Source: Candidatus Shapirobacteria bacterium (GTDB lineage Bacteria; Patescibacteria; Microgenomatia; UBA12405). From it: 35,903 nt of DNA. Each line of letters starts with the position of its first letter. The first letter of the stretch is position 1. The notes beneath the pieces were generated by a model. It ran no database searches, was not told where the DNA came from, and saw nothing but the letters and a program-made list of their open reading frames with translations. The translations under genes were made by a program, and so were the position numbers. The stretch is taken from NCBI GenBank assembly GCA_028704885.1, contig JAQWEN010000002.1:1-35903 (forward strand). Direction: 5' to 3'. Positions 29,601 through 35,903 of the stretch are shown piece by piece.

Positions 29601-30083
29601 TTCCCCTGCCCCTGCTCCCCCTCCTGATACATTACTCTCATTTCTTAAACCACCTGTAAAACCTGCCCCAGTTTGGTCACCACCTTGCCCAGGGTGAACA
29701 TCTCGGTTATTATAACCACCCAAACCCCCGACTGAAGTGTAACCAAAAGCAGATGAATTGCCCCCAGCATTTCCCGCACTAGCTCCGTTAGTAGTTCCCC
29801 CCGCACCGACAACTATATTGTATTCTGTGCTTTGGGTTAAAGTTATCCCAGACATATCTCGAACTTGACCTCCTGCTCCGCCTCCTGCCCCTGGGCCATC
29901 ATTTCCTGCCCAATAATAAGAACCACCACCCGCACCACCACCCGCTACAATCAAAACCCGACAGGTAGTATTAAAAGCGGGGGTAAAAGTTCCACTTCCT
30001 AAACAACTCAAAATTAAATCACTCCCAACAGTAGCGATATTACAATTTCCAGAAAATGAACCCCAATTTCCACTTGCTGACAT
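26670..30083 (-). CDS. Tail fibre / receptor-binding protein with glycine-rich and collar domains, 1137 aa
   Basis: The start is the ATG at 30083 (MSASGNWGS), which follows AGGAG and overlaps the upstream stop. Residues 45-275 are a glycine-rich domain (GGGAGGGSYYWAG, GYGGGGGGGGPRQY), a polyglycine-sandwich type also seen in receptor-binding tips. Residues 280-800 are beta-rich repeat domains. The C-terminal 150 residues match short-tail-fibre/collar domains: LLDVYPVGAIYMSVVNTNP, SLFGGTWVAWGSGRVPVG and LKDHTHNIG, whose H-x-H binds iron in T4 gp12-type fibres, ending LQPYITCYMFKR. It is the probable host-recognition protein. Confidence 0.85.
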   Translation of the reverse strand: MSASGNWGSFSGNCNIATVGSDLILSCLGSGTFTPAFNTTCRVLIVAGGGAGGGSYYWAGNDGPGAGGGAGGQVRDMSGITLTQSTEYNIVVGAGGTTNGASAGNAGGNSSAFGYTSVGGLGGYNNRDVHPGQGGDQTGAGFTGGLRNESNVSGGGAGAGENGQTGDRSTRGGGRGGNGVYSDITGSNIGYGGGGGGGGPRQYMSYWRGGYGATTFGGGNGHGYNGSSSDPTSDHDGYANRGGGGGGARAYEEGGASSGSPGGSGVVIIRIVNGANPTSIPTVATSKTTIGGVDYNSFDAVSGTQRVLTVNTNRNSTTYTHDLYLQDANGNDLFAIGSNIASSVSINLTEAQQELIVNSIGANTGTPNWRTLKSANFRVRMYNNQLTQNTYSAYFAYNYLPCSFTKDRTSISQVNKTVTLIGGGDGIADTNIQVQLRDNTTVLDQAGRKNSNASFNQALSLTDGQIATIEQSIPNTPNKTLNLYAYMQVDDTVYKTYQENLTYTCDNSTNLYTPDVGTFNLIDTIMDGIVGEDYLIAGLSSVSAVISDLGTAKRYATISANWVSGDSKNTGEKTETGTYEVGLVSENLNYQSEPLNLNYTLSTRDSRGFISTDVITKQVIPYKAQNQNFSYSRENDFGDITTINLDGFYTKITTDYGGSGLNLAPILTYKWRKKGEETWSSPLTGTIIDGILTNFKQAYTSEFAINLDSNYQWELEVTFEDDVQAISWIWDIDSGKSLFQIRPDGTGAGMSKGAIFTYGKLEHGLGFDSFQSEEFSVTATPYKILLGSFNRYGKIEVEINTPDGQFLGEVIYSAQGLKQDFICQGEALKFWYGPDGLYVGIKESITDTKQFNVTVWHDGCFNTLELGGVSFSTNSNDFTAINPVNFGNASELVTQATFIYDSTHTNAYTGSLPDPILAYKTGMKIDLLVSNSNTDVATLNIDGLGAKSIKKNGTESLSAGDITLGKIIPLVYDGTNFQIVGGGGIELLDVYPVGAIYMSVVNTNPSSLFGGTWVAWGSGRVPVGVDTGQTEFDTVEETGGAKTHTLTSAESGLKDHTHNIGANNTGGYVPNGLTPNAFIYGSFGNGDQKNGYPTDRAVTNVLGSGLVQGVAGGASNASSAHNNLQPYITCYMFKRTV

Positions 30084-32149
30084 TAAGACTCCTTTCTGAC
30101 CCAATTCCAGCCGAAATTGTCAGATAGTGAATTAGTAATTGGAATAATTTTTAATGGTGACATATCTAAATTTCCATTAACAGTCAAATTTTTAACTATG
30201 GTTTGTTGACCTGAAACAGAAAAAACCTGTTCATCTAAATATACAGCAGAAATACCATCTTCGGTGATTGAAGTAACCGCATCAGGGTTGTCAGAATTGT
30301 CAGATTTTACTTGTATGCCCTTACTATCAATAACAACTTGATCTGTGTAATACTCATCTAAATGTGGTGTCCAATCTCCCGCTTTATCTCCCGCAACCAA
30401 ATATAAATCAGCTACCCCTAATTCATTGGTAGTAATACCCTCTTGGCCAGAGGACATTTCAATAATTATGTAGTATTCGGTTTGGGTAGCTTCAAATTCA
30501 ACATCAAATTTATCCCATTGAACGCTTAAAGTATCTTCTAATTGAGTGGTATCGTAAAGAGTAAAAACTGTATTGTGTGAGCCGTCAGTTGAAAGCCCTA
30601 TTTTCATTCTTGAAATAGTAGTTTCTAATTGCCAAATTAAAGCCCGTAAAGAATAAGTTTGACCAATAACTAATCCAGTAATAAGTTGCTTCATTATTAC
30701 TGGTGTTTGACCAACTTGTTTAGCTATAATTTCATAACCAGAAACCGCCCCCGCTAATTTTGAAGATGGGGAAACCGATTTCCATATTTGAGTTGGGTGT
30801 GTTGGGTCTGGTGTCCAAAAAGCCAAAACCTCATTATTATCAATAGTTTCGGTTTTAATACCAACAGAATTACGAATTAAATTGTAACTTCCTCGATTTG
30901 TAAAGGTAAATGAGGTAAGTTCTTGAGTAGCTAAAATTTGTTGTCCTAAGTCGACTATTTGGCCGTCAACAACTTCCTGATGTTGTGCCAATCCAGTAAT
31001 AGTTTGAGCTTGTTTATCGACCACTAAAGTAGTATTTGAGATTTGCTCCCCTAAAGTAATCGCATTTGAATAATTTGTAGTTGTAGCAGTTGGAATTGTA
31101 GTTTTAAAGACAGTTGAAATTGACCCAGTATCAATAGTGGTGGTTTTTTCGGTAATATAACCAAAAACTTGGTCTAAATTATCAAGGTCAATAGTAACAA
31201 AATCCCCAACTTCTGTAAAAAAATTACCTCGATTAGTTAAATTTAAAGCGTAAGCACTAAGTCCTTTTAAAGTTGGAAAAAGATTTGATAAAGCTAATTG
31301 TCTTTGGTCATTTGGGATATTTGGAGTGGCAATAGTGATATTGTCAAGTCGTAATTCGTGAAGTCCATTTTCTGTAATATCAGTTAAATCTTGGATATAA
31401 GCATCATCATTTTGAGGTTGAAGTGAAAAAATCAAACTATTGACTGGTTTCATATACCCCTGTAATTTACATTCGTCTAAGCCCCGATTAGTAAATGAAT
31501 AAACCGCACTTTGTGGCATTAAGGGTATTGCTTCAATAACTCCACTACTATTTAAACCAATCATTGAGCAAGTCAAAGCGCAAATTTCATTTAAAACAGT
31601 TCGGTAACTAATCCCTGTTTGAGTGCCGTATGGATCAACATTTATAATTAAATCAGCATTTGGTAAACCAGCAATAGAAATATAACTTAAAGAATTTAAA
31701 AGCATTATTTCTTCAAAAAATTGAGCAACTGTTTTCCCACCAGTAAAATCAAAACTACTGGTAGAATATGGTTTTTCTAGGATAGTGGTCATTACTGAAC
31801 CACATTTTAAGACAGTATAACCAGAAGTAGTGTTGTCAGCGTTAATATCCTCGTCTTTGGTTTCGGTAATTTTGGTAATAAAAAATTGAGGTTTATTAAC
31901 AACCTGTGAAAAAAGAGGAAAACTAAAACCAACCATTATTGAAGTGCCTTTTTCAAAATTATAGCCAGTTCCTAAAATTTTAATGGTAAGTTCTTCTGAA
32001 AAGGTATTTAACATTGAACCAACGACACTTTCTTTGTAAGATAAAATTTTGTCGGTATAAGAAACACCCCCAATTAAAAGGGTTTGTTCACATTTTGGCT
32101 TTTGTGAGCCATTTAATGCCGAAATTAAATTTGAACTTATATTTATCAT
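30083..32149 (-). CDS. Tail hub / tail-tip protein (Tal-like), 688 aa
   Basis: An N-terminal hub domain (SALNGSQKPKCEQTLLIGGV, then VGSMLNTFSEELTIKILG and KGTSIMVGFSF) and a second one (GKTVAQFFEEIMLLNSLSY) resemble gp27/Tal-type hub proteins, followed by strand-rich segments and a C-terminal carbohydrate-binding-like part around residues 430-590 (GSYNLIRNSVG, SLRALIWQLETTISRM, DKFDVEFEATQTEYY). Position between the distal-tail and fibre genes supports the call. No peptidase motif is seen. It overlaps the preceding gene as ATGA. Confidence 0.7.
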   Translation of the reverse strand: MINISSNLISALNGSQKPKCEQTLLIGGVSYTDKILSYKESVVGSMLNTFSEELTIKILGTGYNFEKGTSIMVGFSFPLFSQVVNKPQFFITKITETKDEDINADNTTSGYTVLKCGSVMTTILEKPYSTSSFDFTGGKTVAQFFEEIMLLNSLSYISIAGLPNADLIINVDPYGTQTGISYRTVLNEICALTCSMIGLNSSGVIEAIPLMPQSAVYSFTNRGLDECKLQGYMKPVNSLIFSLQPQNDDAYIQDLTDITENGLHELRLDNITIATPNIPNDQRQLALSNLFPTLKGLSAYALNLTNRGNFFTEVGDFVTIDLDNLDQVFGYITEKTTTIDTGSISTVFKTTIPTATTTNYSNAITLGEQISNTTLVVDKQAQTITGLAQHQEVVDGQIVDLGQQILATQELTSFTFTNRGSYNLIRNSVGIKTETIDNNEVLAFWTPDPTHPTQIWKSVSPSSKLAGAVSGYEIIAKQVGQTPVIMKQLITGLVIGQTYSLRALIWQLETTISRMKIGLSTDGSHNTVFTLYDTTQLEDTLSVQWDKFDVEFEATQTEYYIIIEMSSGQEGITTNELGVADLYLVAGDKAGDWTPHLDEYYTDQVVIDSKGIQVKSDNSDNPDAVTSITEDGISAVYLDEQVFSVSGQQTIVKNLTVNGNLDMSPLKIIPITNSLSDNFGWNWVRKES

Positions 32150-32517
32150 TGTGGTTCATTATTTATAATACTGAATTTAATACCCTCTAAAAAGTCAGGG
32201 CGACCCAAAACTGGATTTGATTGAATTTCTGAATGATAACAATTTGTCCAAGTTTCGGTTTGACCTGTCAAGGTATTGAAAATTGTTACATTATTATGAG
32301 TGAGATTTACCAAACAGGCATTATAAAAATCTTGCCATTCGTCATCTGGCATAGGGGAACATTCAATCAAAACTTCTGGGATTTTTCCAATATAAGTATA
32401 GGTATTAACTCCTTTCATATCACGCCCTGCGTCAAAGACTGTTGGATGGTCGTTATACGATACTTTTTTTATATGGGGAACTTGAACCCCATCTATTTTT
32501 ATTGTCCAGTTACTCAT
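32146..32517 (-). CDS. Small distal tail protein candidate, 123 aa
   Basis: Strand-rich: SNWTIKIDGVQVPHIKKVSY at the start and a C-terminal GRPDFLEGIKFSIINNEP. Small Dit-like adaptors placed before the hub protein have this position, but typical Dit proteins are longer (200 or more residues). Overlaps the connector gene by eight bases. I am unsure between a short Dit-like adaptor and a hub-associated protein. Confidence 0.5.
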   Translation of the reverse strand: MSNWTIKIDGVQVPHIKKVSYNDHPTVFDAGRDMKGVNTYTYIGKIPEVLIECSPMPDDEWQDFYNACLVNLTHNNVTIFNTLTGQTETWTNCYHSEIQSNPVLGRPDFLEGIKFSIINNEPQ

Positions 32518-32929
32518 CTTTTAATACAGTTGCTAACCTATAAGTATTTAACAAATCAGTAAAACCAGTAAATACTTCTTGGTCTGTTGCTGTATTAAGA
32601 TATAGCTTAACCTTGTCGCTGAAATTTACTGATTGACCATTATCTGACATTGAATTTATACCCTGTTCAACATCGCCATTTTCTTTGTCAATTTTCAATT
32701 TGGTATAAACACCACTAATTACTCTGGCAATAATTCTCTCCATAGGAACTAAGCTGTCATACCTAGTTTCTTCATCAATTTGGAAATAATTTAGGTAAAA
32801 AATAACCCTGTCAAGCACTTCCTCACAGACAAATTCAAACAAATCATCTGTTTCTTCGCCAGTTGGGATAGACGAGTTAATTTTTTTAACTAAATCTTGT
32901 AATTCTTTTATAAAATCTTCTCTTGTCAT
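32510..32929 (-). CDS. Head-tail connector (adaptor) protein, 139 aa
   Basis: Helical N-terminal 100 residues with the pattern of SPP1 gp15/HK97 gp6-type adaptors: DLFEFVCEEVLDRVIFYLN, LVPMERIIARVISGVYTKL, then GDVEQGINSMSDNGQSVNFS, which corresponds to the family's loop after the last helix. It would attach to the portal. Here it lies after the scaffold gene and before distal tail genes. Start five bases after TGG TAGAAT. Confidence 0.65.
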   Translation of the reverse strand: MTREDFIKELQDLVKKINSSIPTGEETDDLFEFVCEEVLDRVIFYLNYFQIDEETRYDSLVPMERIIARVISGVYTKLKIDKENGDVEQGINSMSDNGQSVNFSDKVKLYLNTATDQEVFTGFTDLLNTYRLATVLKDE

Positions 32930-32934
32930 AATTT

Positions 32935-32943
32935 ATTCTACCA
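32935..32943 (-). promoter_or_regulatory. Extended -10 element abutting the connector start (predicted leaderless)
   Basis: Minus strand TGG TAGAAT, then AAATT and the ATG at 32929; TTGATA 15 bases upstream is a possible -35. It restarts transcription after the scaffold terminator. Confidence 0.55.
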
Positions 32944-32967
32944 TTATTTAATAATTATCAAGAGAAC

Positions 32968-33000
32968 ACAAAAATACCCGTCAAGTAAATGGCGGGTATT
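32968..33000 (-). terminator. Rho-independent terminator after the scaffold gene
   Basis: 8-bp stem AATACCCG with CGGGTATT, 12-base loop, followed by TTTTTG on the minus strand; 10 bases after the scaffold stop. Confidence 0.8.
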
Positions 33001-33010
33001 TAAAACTCGA

Positions 33011-33565
33011 TTAAAGAATAGCTTGTCCGTTATTGGTTATAACAGCATTACCGCTTTTAGTAGGTTCTGTTTTTGTTTGAGTATCAGTTTTAATAGTTTC
33101 AGTTGAAATTTTACCTTTAAGATAATCTTCTAAAGATTTTTCCCAAGCTGTTTTAAACTTGTTAAAATTTTCGATAGTCTTATCAGTATTAACATTAACT
33201 AAAAAGTCAGCAAAGACAGTTGGAACTTTGGCTTCAGCCATTTTTTCGGTTAAAGTCAACCTATTTTCTCTTAAAGAAATATCATTTTCTTTATTGATTC
33301 GAGCTTCCTCTCTTTCTTTTTCCTCTTTTTCTTTTTTTTCTTTATCAGATAATTTTTGGTCATCTTCCCATTTTTTTCTTTCATCAGATAATTTCTTTTG
33401 GAAACTTTCCTCTGCACGAGTTAATCTATCGGCAATAATTTTGTCGACATCTTCTTGAGATAAACCTTTTTTATCTTTGTCCTTGTCATCGACAGGAGGA
33501 TCAACTTTTTTATCCTTGTCGTCAACTGGGGGAGTAACTATTTTATCTTTGTCATCATCTGGCAT
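33011..33565 (-). CDS. Capsid scaffold protein, 184 aa
   Basis: An acidic/basic low-complexity start with three imperfect repeats of PPVDDKDKK (residues 12-33), a long charged coiled coil (40-105, with DERKKWEDDQKLSDKEKKEK), then helix segments EAKVPTVFADFLVN and WEKSLEDYLKG and an Asn/Thr-rich tail. This matches DUF4355-type phage scaffolds that guide shell assembly and leave before DNA entry. It is unusually far from the capsid gene (over 5 kb on the circle). No ribosome site; TATAAA lies six bases before the ATG. Confidence 0.75.
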   Translation of the reverse strand: MPDDDKDKIVTPPVDDKDKKVDPPVDDKDKDKKGLSQEDVDKIIADRLTRAEESFQKKLSDERKKWEDDQKLSDKEKKEKEEKEREEARINKENDISLRENRLTLTEKMAEAKVPTVFADFLVNVNTDKTIENFNKFKTAWEKSLEDYLKGKISTETIKTDTQTKTEPTKSGNAVITNNGQAIL

Positions 33566-33582
33566 ATTTTTTTTATAAATTA

Positions 33583-33810
33583 TTAAATTTGTTGAACACT
33601 AAAAATGTCATAGTGTTCTTTACCCTCAACTAATAACTTAGCTTGAGCGATTGCTTCATACTGGTTTTTTGCTTGGACATAGACATTAGCATTTTCAGCA
33701 TATTTCCAACCAGTAGGGATTGAAATTGGGTCTTTATTGTAACAGACGACACCATAAACCCAATTTTTATTTGATATAAGTCCTTTTATGTATTCGTTTT
33801 CTTTTGGCAT
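33583..33810 (-). CDS. Small protein between terminase and scaffold, 75 aa
   Basis: Alpha/beta: VYGVVCYNKDPISIP, then NVYVQAKNQYEAIAQAKLLV, resembling small single-domain proteins with a strand followed by an A-rich helix. Starts six bases after TACAAT. In the same strand between packaging and scaffold genes, it could be a packaging accessory, but nothing specific is recognised. Confidence 0.5.
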   Translation of the reverse strand: MPKENEYIKGLISNKNWVYGVVCYNKDPISIPTGWKYAENANVYVQAKNQYEAIAQAKLLVEGKEHYDIFSVQQI

Positions 33811-33849
33811 AAATTTATTGTATATGATATTGCCTATTTAGTATATGAC

Positions 33850-35223
33850 CTAATTTATAAATTGTAAAGTTGGAGTTTCTTCATAGACTGCTAAACCAAC
33901 TGACCAGAAACTATCCCCGTGTCCTTGTGGGGTTTCCATAGCCTTTAAATCTGAATTAACAGTTAACATTTGACCAATAGTCCTTTCATCATTTATAAAA
34001 GCGATTTTCTCTTGGACCACTAAACTGTTTAATTTTGAAGCAATCGCCACTTCTCTTTTTCTAGTTAAAGTTACCCCCTCAAAATGTTCTGGTAATTTAC
34101 CTTGTTCTTTAAATGATTCAAATTCTCCTCTAGTATTATCATATTTCAAACAGGCAAAGTGAAAAAACTCATCTAACATCAATAAATCCTCAATTTGGTC
34201 AATATAATCAATGTGGTCGTAAAATTTAGTATAAACCTGAACATAAATATCTTTTTCTTTTCTGAAAATAGCTAAGTGAGAGGGGTGTCGTTTTTTCCCA
34301 ATATCGAACCCCGCATAATAATCTTCAAAATCGTTTTCTGGTAATGGGAGTGAGATATTTTTCTTTATGGTCGCTAACTTATGGATTTTGTCAATTTCAA
34401 GGTATGAGTCAGTATCCATAATTGGCATACAAAGATATTCTTGGGAAAAAGCCACCCGACCAATCATATTTCTGATTTTTACCAATTCCTCGTAAGACTT
34501 CCACTCTGGGAAAATAACCAATTTGTCATTTTCGTTAATAATGGCGGGTTGGATTCTAACAGCAAAATCGGCAGTAAAGTTTTTATCAAAGAAAAAATCC
34601 ACAGATGATTGAGGTGTGCCAGTAATACGGAGTGTTCCACCTTTTTTTAACATAGGGATAATTTCTGTTTTAACAATTTTGTTGATCTTGACGATAATAG
34701 TTGGCTCTAATTTGTTTTCTGGGTCACGCAAAGGGTCATCAAGATAAATAGTTTCGGAGTGGATACCTCGTTTAAATGAGAGCAAACCCTGTGGCGATAG
34801 TGAGTAAGTAACCCCAAAATAATTTTTCATCACAATCTCACTATTGGAATTGTTTTGGTCAACAAAAACATTATCAGGAAAAAAAGGATTTCTTTTAATC
34901 ATTTCCTTAATTTTGCTGATGTGGTATGACGACATTGTGCCAACATAAGAAAATAAGTGAGCTTCTTCATCTTTTCGATTGGTAAAAATTCGATACATTA
35001 CTTCGGCATAAATACGGGTAGATTTAAAATGGTCACGAGCAGAAATATCAACTGTCATTTTATTTTTTTCCATAAAATTACAGGTATCCTCAATAAACTG
35101 ACCATAGACAAAATTATCAAAGGAGAGGGCAAAGATATTTTTTACAAACCAAACAAAATTATTGGTCGATTTTTCAATCGCCGAAACTACAAAAGATTGA
35201 TAGTATTTTTCCTTATCATCCAT
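33850..35223 (-). CDS. Terminase large subunit, 457 aa
   Basis: ATPase and nuclease of DNA packaging. N-terminal ATPase: Walker-A-like SARDHFKSTRIYAE (about 59-72), Walker B TIYLDDPLRDPEN (about 180), coupling motif LRITGTPQSS (about 210). C-terminal RNase-H-like nuclease: DYYAGFDIGKKRH (about 318), CLKYDNTRGEF (about 373) and GHGDSFWSVGLAVYE (about 440), which carry the acidic metal ligands. Length and motif order fit the family. It follows the small terminase gene by three bases. Confidence 0.9.
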   Translation of the reverse strand: MDDKEKYYQSFVVSAIEKSTNNFVWFVKNIFALSFDNFVYGQFIEDTCNFMEKNKMTVDISARDHFKSTRIYAEVMYRIFTNRKDEEAHLFSYVGTMSSYHISKIKEMIKRNPFFPDNVFVDQNNSNSEIVMKNYFGVTYSLSPQGLLSFKRGIHSETIYLDDPLRDPENKLEPTIIVKINKIVKTEIIPMLKKGGTLRITGTPQSSVDFFFDKNFTADFAVRIQPAIINENDKLVIFPEWKSYEELVKIRNMIGRVAFSQEYLCMPIMDTDSYLEIDKIHKLATIKKNISLPLPENDFEDYYAGFDIGKKRHPSHLAIFRKEKDIYVQVYTKFYDHIDYIDQIEDLLMLDEFFHFACLKYDNTRGEFESFKEQGKLPEHFEGVTLTRKREVAIASKLNSLVVQEKIAFINDERTIGQMLTVNSDLKAMETPQGHGDSFWSVGLAVYEETPTLQFIN

Positions 35224-35226
35224 ATT

Positions 35227-35604
35227 TTAACTTAATACCGCTTTGGCCATCTTTTTAAGGGTTTCCTCATCTACCTTTTCAAAGGTATGTTTATTATCGG
35301 TAACCATTTTTGGAAAACCATAGACTTGATTCATCATACCCTCAATTTCTTTCCATCTGCCTTTATTGATACAGGTAGCTAATTTTTTTTCAAAATAAGG
35401 GGCGTTTGGGTCTTGTATTATTTCTTTTAATTCTTCTTCTGTTAATTTCATCATCTGCTCTAACTTAAATCTTGGGGTGTCCTCTTTTTTCCATGAGCCA
35501 GATTTATTTATTGGGTTTCCGTCTGGTTGACCAAACTGTTTATCTATTGGTGGTTTTCCTTTTCCAACTTTATATTCTGGAGTTTTTTGTGTTTGATTAT
35601 CCAT
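35227..35604 (-). CDS. Terminase small subunit, 125 aa
   Basis: The N-terminus YKVGKGKPPIDKQFGQPDGNP followed by NKSGSWKKEDTPRF matches DUF5681, which begins many small terminase or packaging proteins. The remaining helical part (EELKEIIQDPNAPYFEKKL and GRWKEIEGMMNQVYG) would form DNA-binding and ring-forming helices. It lies next to the large subunit. No ribosome site; its promoter's -10 ends six bases before the ATG. Confidence 0.85.
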   Translation of the reverse strand: MDNQTQKTPEYKVGKGKPPIDKQFGQPDGNPINKSGSWKKEDTPRFKLEQMMKLTEEELKEIIQDPNAPYFEKKLATCINKGRWKEIEGMMNQVYGFPKMVTDNKHTFEKVDEETLKKMAKAVLS

Positions 35605-35724
35605 AAATTTAATATATCATATTGACTTTACCTCATCAAGCCTAGCAGTCAATGACCTTGTCTGCCACAGCAACCCCACTTTCTAGTTTGATTGACAAAT
35701 CGACCAAAAATAACACCCGTCTAA
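35605..35724. other. Gap between minor head gene and terminase
   Basis: Apart from the terminase promoter the gap holds three TCAAT-type motifs (GTCAATCAAA, CATTGACTGC, AAGTCAATATG on the minus strand) that could be operator sites. No gene and no clear terminator were seen; a packaging (pac) site is possible here, next to the small terminase gene, but cannot be shown from sequence. Confidence 0.4.
35611..35639 (-). promoter_or_regulatory. Promoter of the terminase unit (predicted leaderless)
   Basis: Minus strand TTGATG (35639-35634), 17-base spacer, TGA TATATT (hexamer 35616-35611), then AAATTT and the ATG at 35604. A good -35, ideal spacing and an extended -10 make this the clearest of the start-abutting promoters. 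ATTGACT/AGTCAAT inverted arms overlap it and could be an operator. Confidence 0.7.
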
Positions 35725-35903
35725 CTATAATTTTCTAAAAGCAGACTTTCTTATAAATTTAGCGGTAACATTTCCACCCATCCATTTAACTAATTCCACT
35801 CTTCCACCGTCTTTATAATAACTAGAAAATAATTCAGCAAAGCCCTCACTCCATCGACTAGAATCATTGGCATATTTTGAAATTAAAGACAAATCAATTT
35901 TTC
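35725..35903 (-). CDS. Minor head protein, C-terminal part (continues from the left end)
   Basis: The frame enters at 35903, repeats the 127-base overlap, and runs on through GGNVTAKFIRKSAFRKL to TAG at 35727-35725. It completes the gp7-like/HEFAH protein described at 1-1238; the SEGFAE motif lies in the repeated part. Confidence 0.85.
   Translation of the reverse strand, partial: KIDLSLISKYANDSSRWSEGFAELFSSYYKDGGRVELVKWMGGNVTAKFIRKSAFRKL
35777..35903. repeat. Terminal direct repeat, right copy (circular overlap)
   Basis: Exact copy of bases 1-127; see the left copy. It proves that the window is one full turn of a circular (or circularly permuted) genome plus 127 bases. Confidence 0.95.

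Noticed and set aside
1..35903. CRISPR array, insertion sequence or integrase/attachment site
   Set aside because: No regularly spaced direct repeats with unique spacers, no transposase and no recombinase were found on either strand.

Overview
This window is a complete, circularly closed genome of a tailed phage (siphovirus-type), opened inside one of its head genes. Bases 1-127 are repeated exactly at 35777-35903, so the unit genome is 35,776 bp; a gene entering at the left edge continues through the right edge. The DNA is AT-rich and reads with the standard code: TAA, TAG and TGA all end genes. No integrase, repressor, DNA polymerase or helicase is recognisable. The lysin (C39-like peptidase plus SH3-like domain), Shine-Dalgarno sites on many early genes and the low GC suggest a low-GC Gram-positive-type or candidate-phyla host, but the host cannot be named from the sequence.

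Layout. Nearly all genes are on the minus strand. Read in that direction, the late region runs from 9937 through the origin of numbering to about 25.6 kb: neck and tail-completion proteins, tail tube, an HNH gene, the G/GT tail chaperones (with a -1 frameshift), tape measure, major capsid protein, a possible glycosyltransferase, portal, minor head protein (across the junction), small and large terminase, scaffold, connector, distal tail proteins, a 1137-residue glycine-rich fibre, two holin-like membrane proteins, and a ParB-like plus TET-associated-type glycosyltransferase pair. The head block sits between tape measure and distal tail genes, unlike the usual siphovirus order. The early region (24.0 to 11.0 kb) carries a DnaD-like initiator with an iteron cluster inside it, a P-loop ATPase, an SSB-like protein, a YqaJ-type exonuclease, two more HNH genes and about twenty small accessory proteins, many with zinc ribbons. 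Only two genes are on the plus strand: a 62-residue acidic protein and the lysin (9990-10944).

Expression. Two promoter families seem to separate the halves. Four early operons share a -35/-10 element (TTTACT, 16-17 bp, TATWWT, with a conserved upstream AAAATTG) and have leaders, three of them with a purine-rich ribosome site. Nine start codons, mostly late genes, follow an extended -10 element (TGNTANNNT) by only 5-6 bases, which predicts leaderless mRNAs. Capsid, tail tube and scaffold genes each end in their own strong hairpin terminator.

Most unusual points: the leaderless promoter family; a structured region at 16386-16675 with three perfect tRNA T-arms and two perfect D-arms in an order that cannot make normal tRNAs, partly closed by a 19-bp helix; two reading frames cut by an in-frame TAA although coding continues; a minor head protein carrying an HEFAH zinc-protease motif; and a DNA-hypermodification type glycosyltransferase in a complete genome with no visible TET/JBP or methyltransferase partner.
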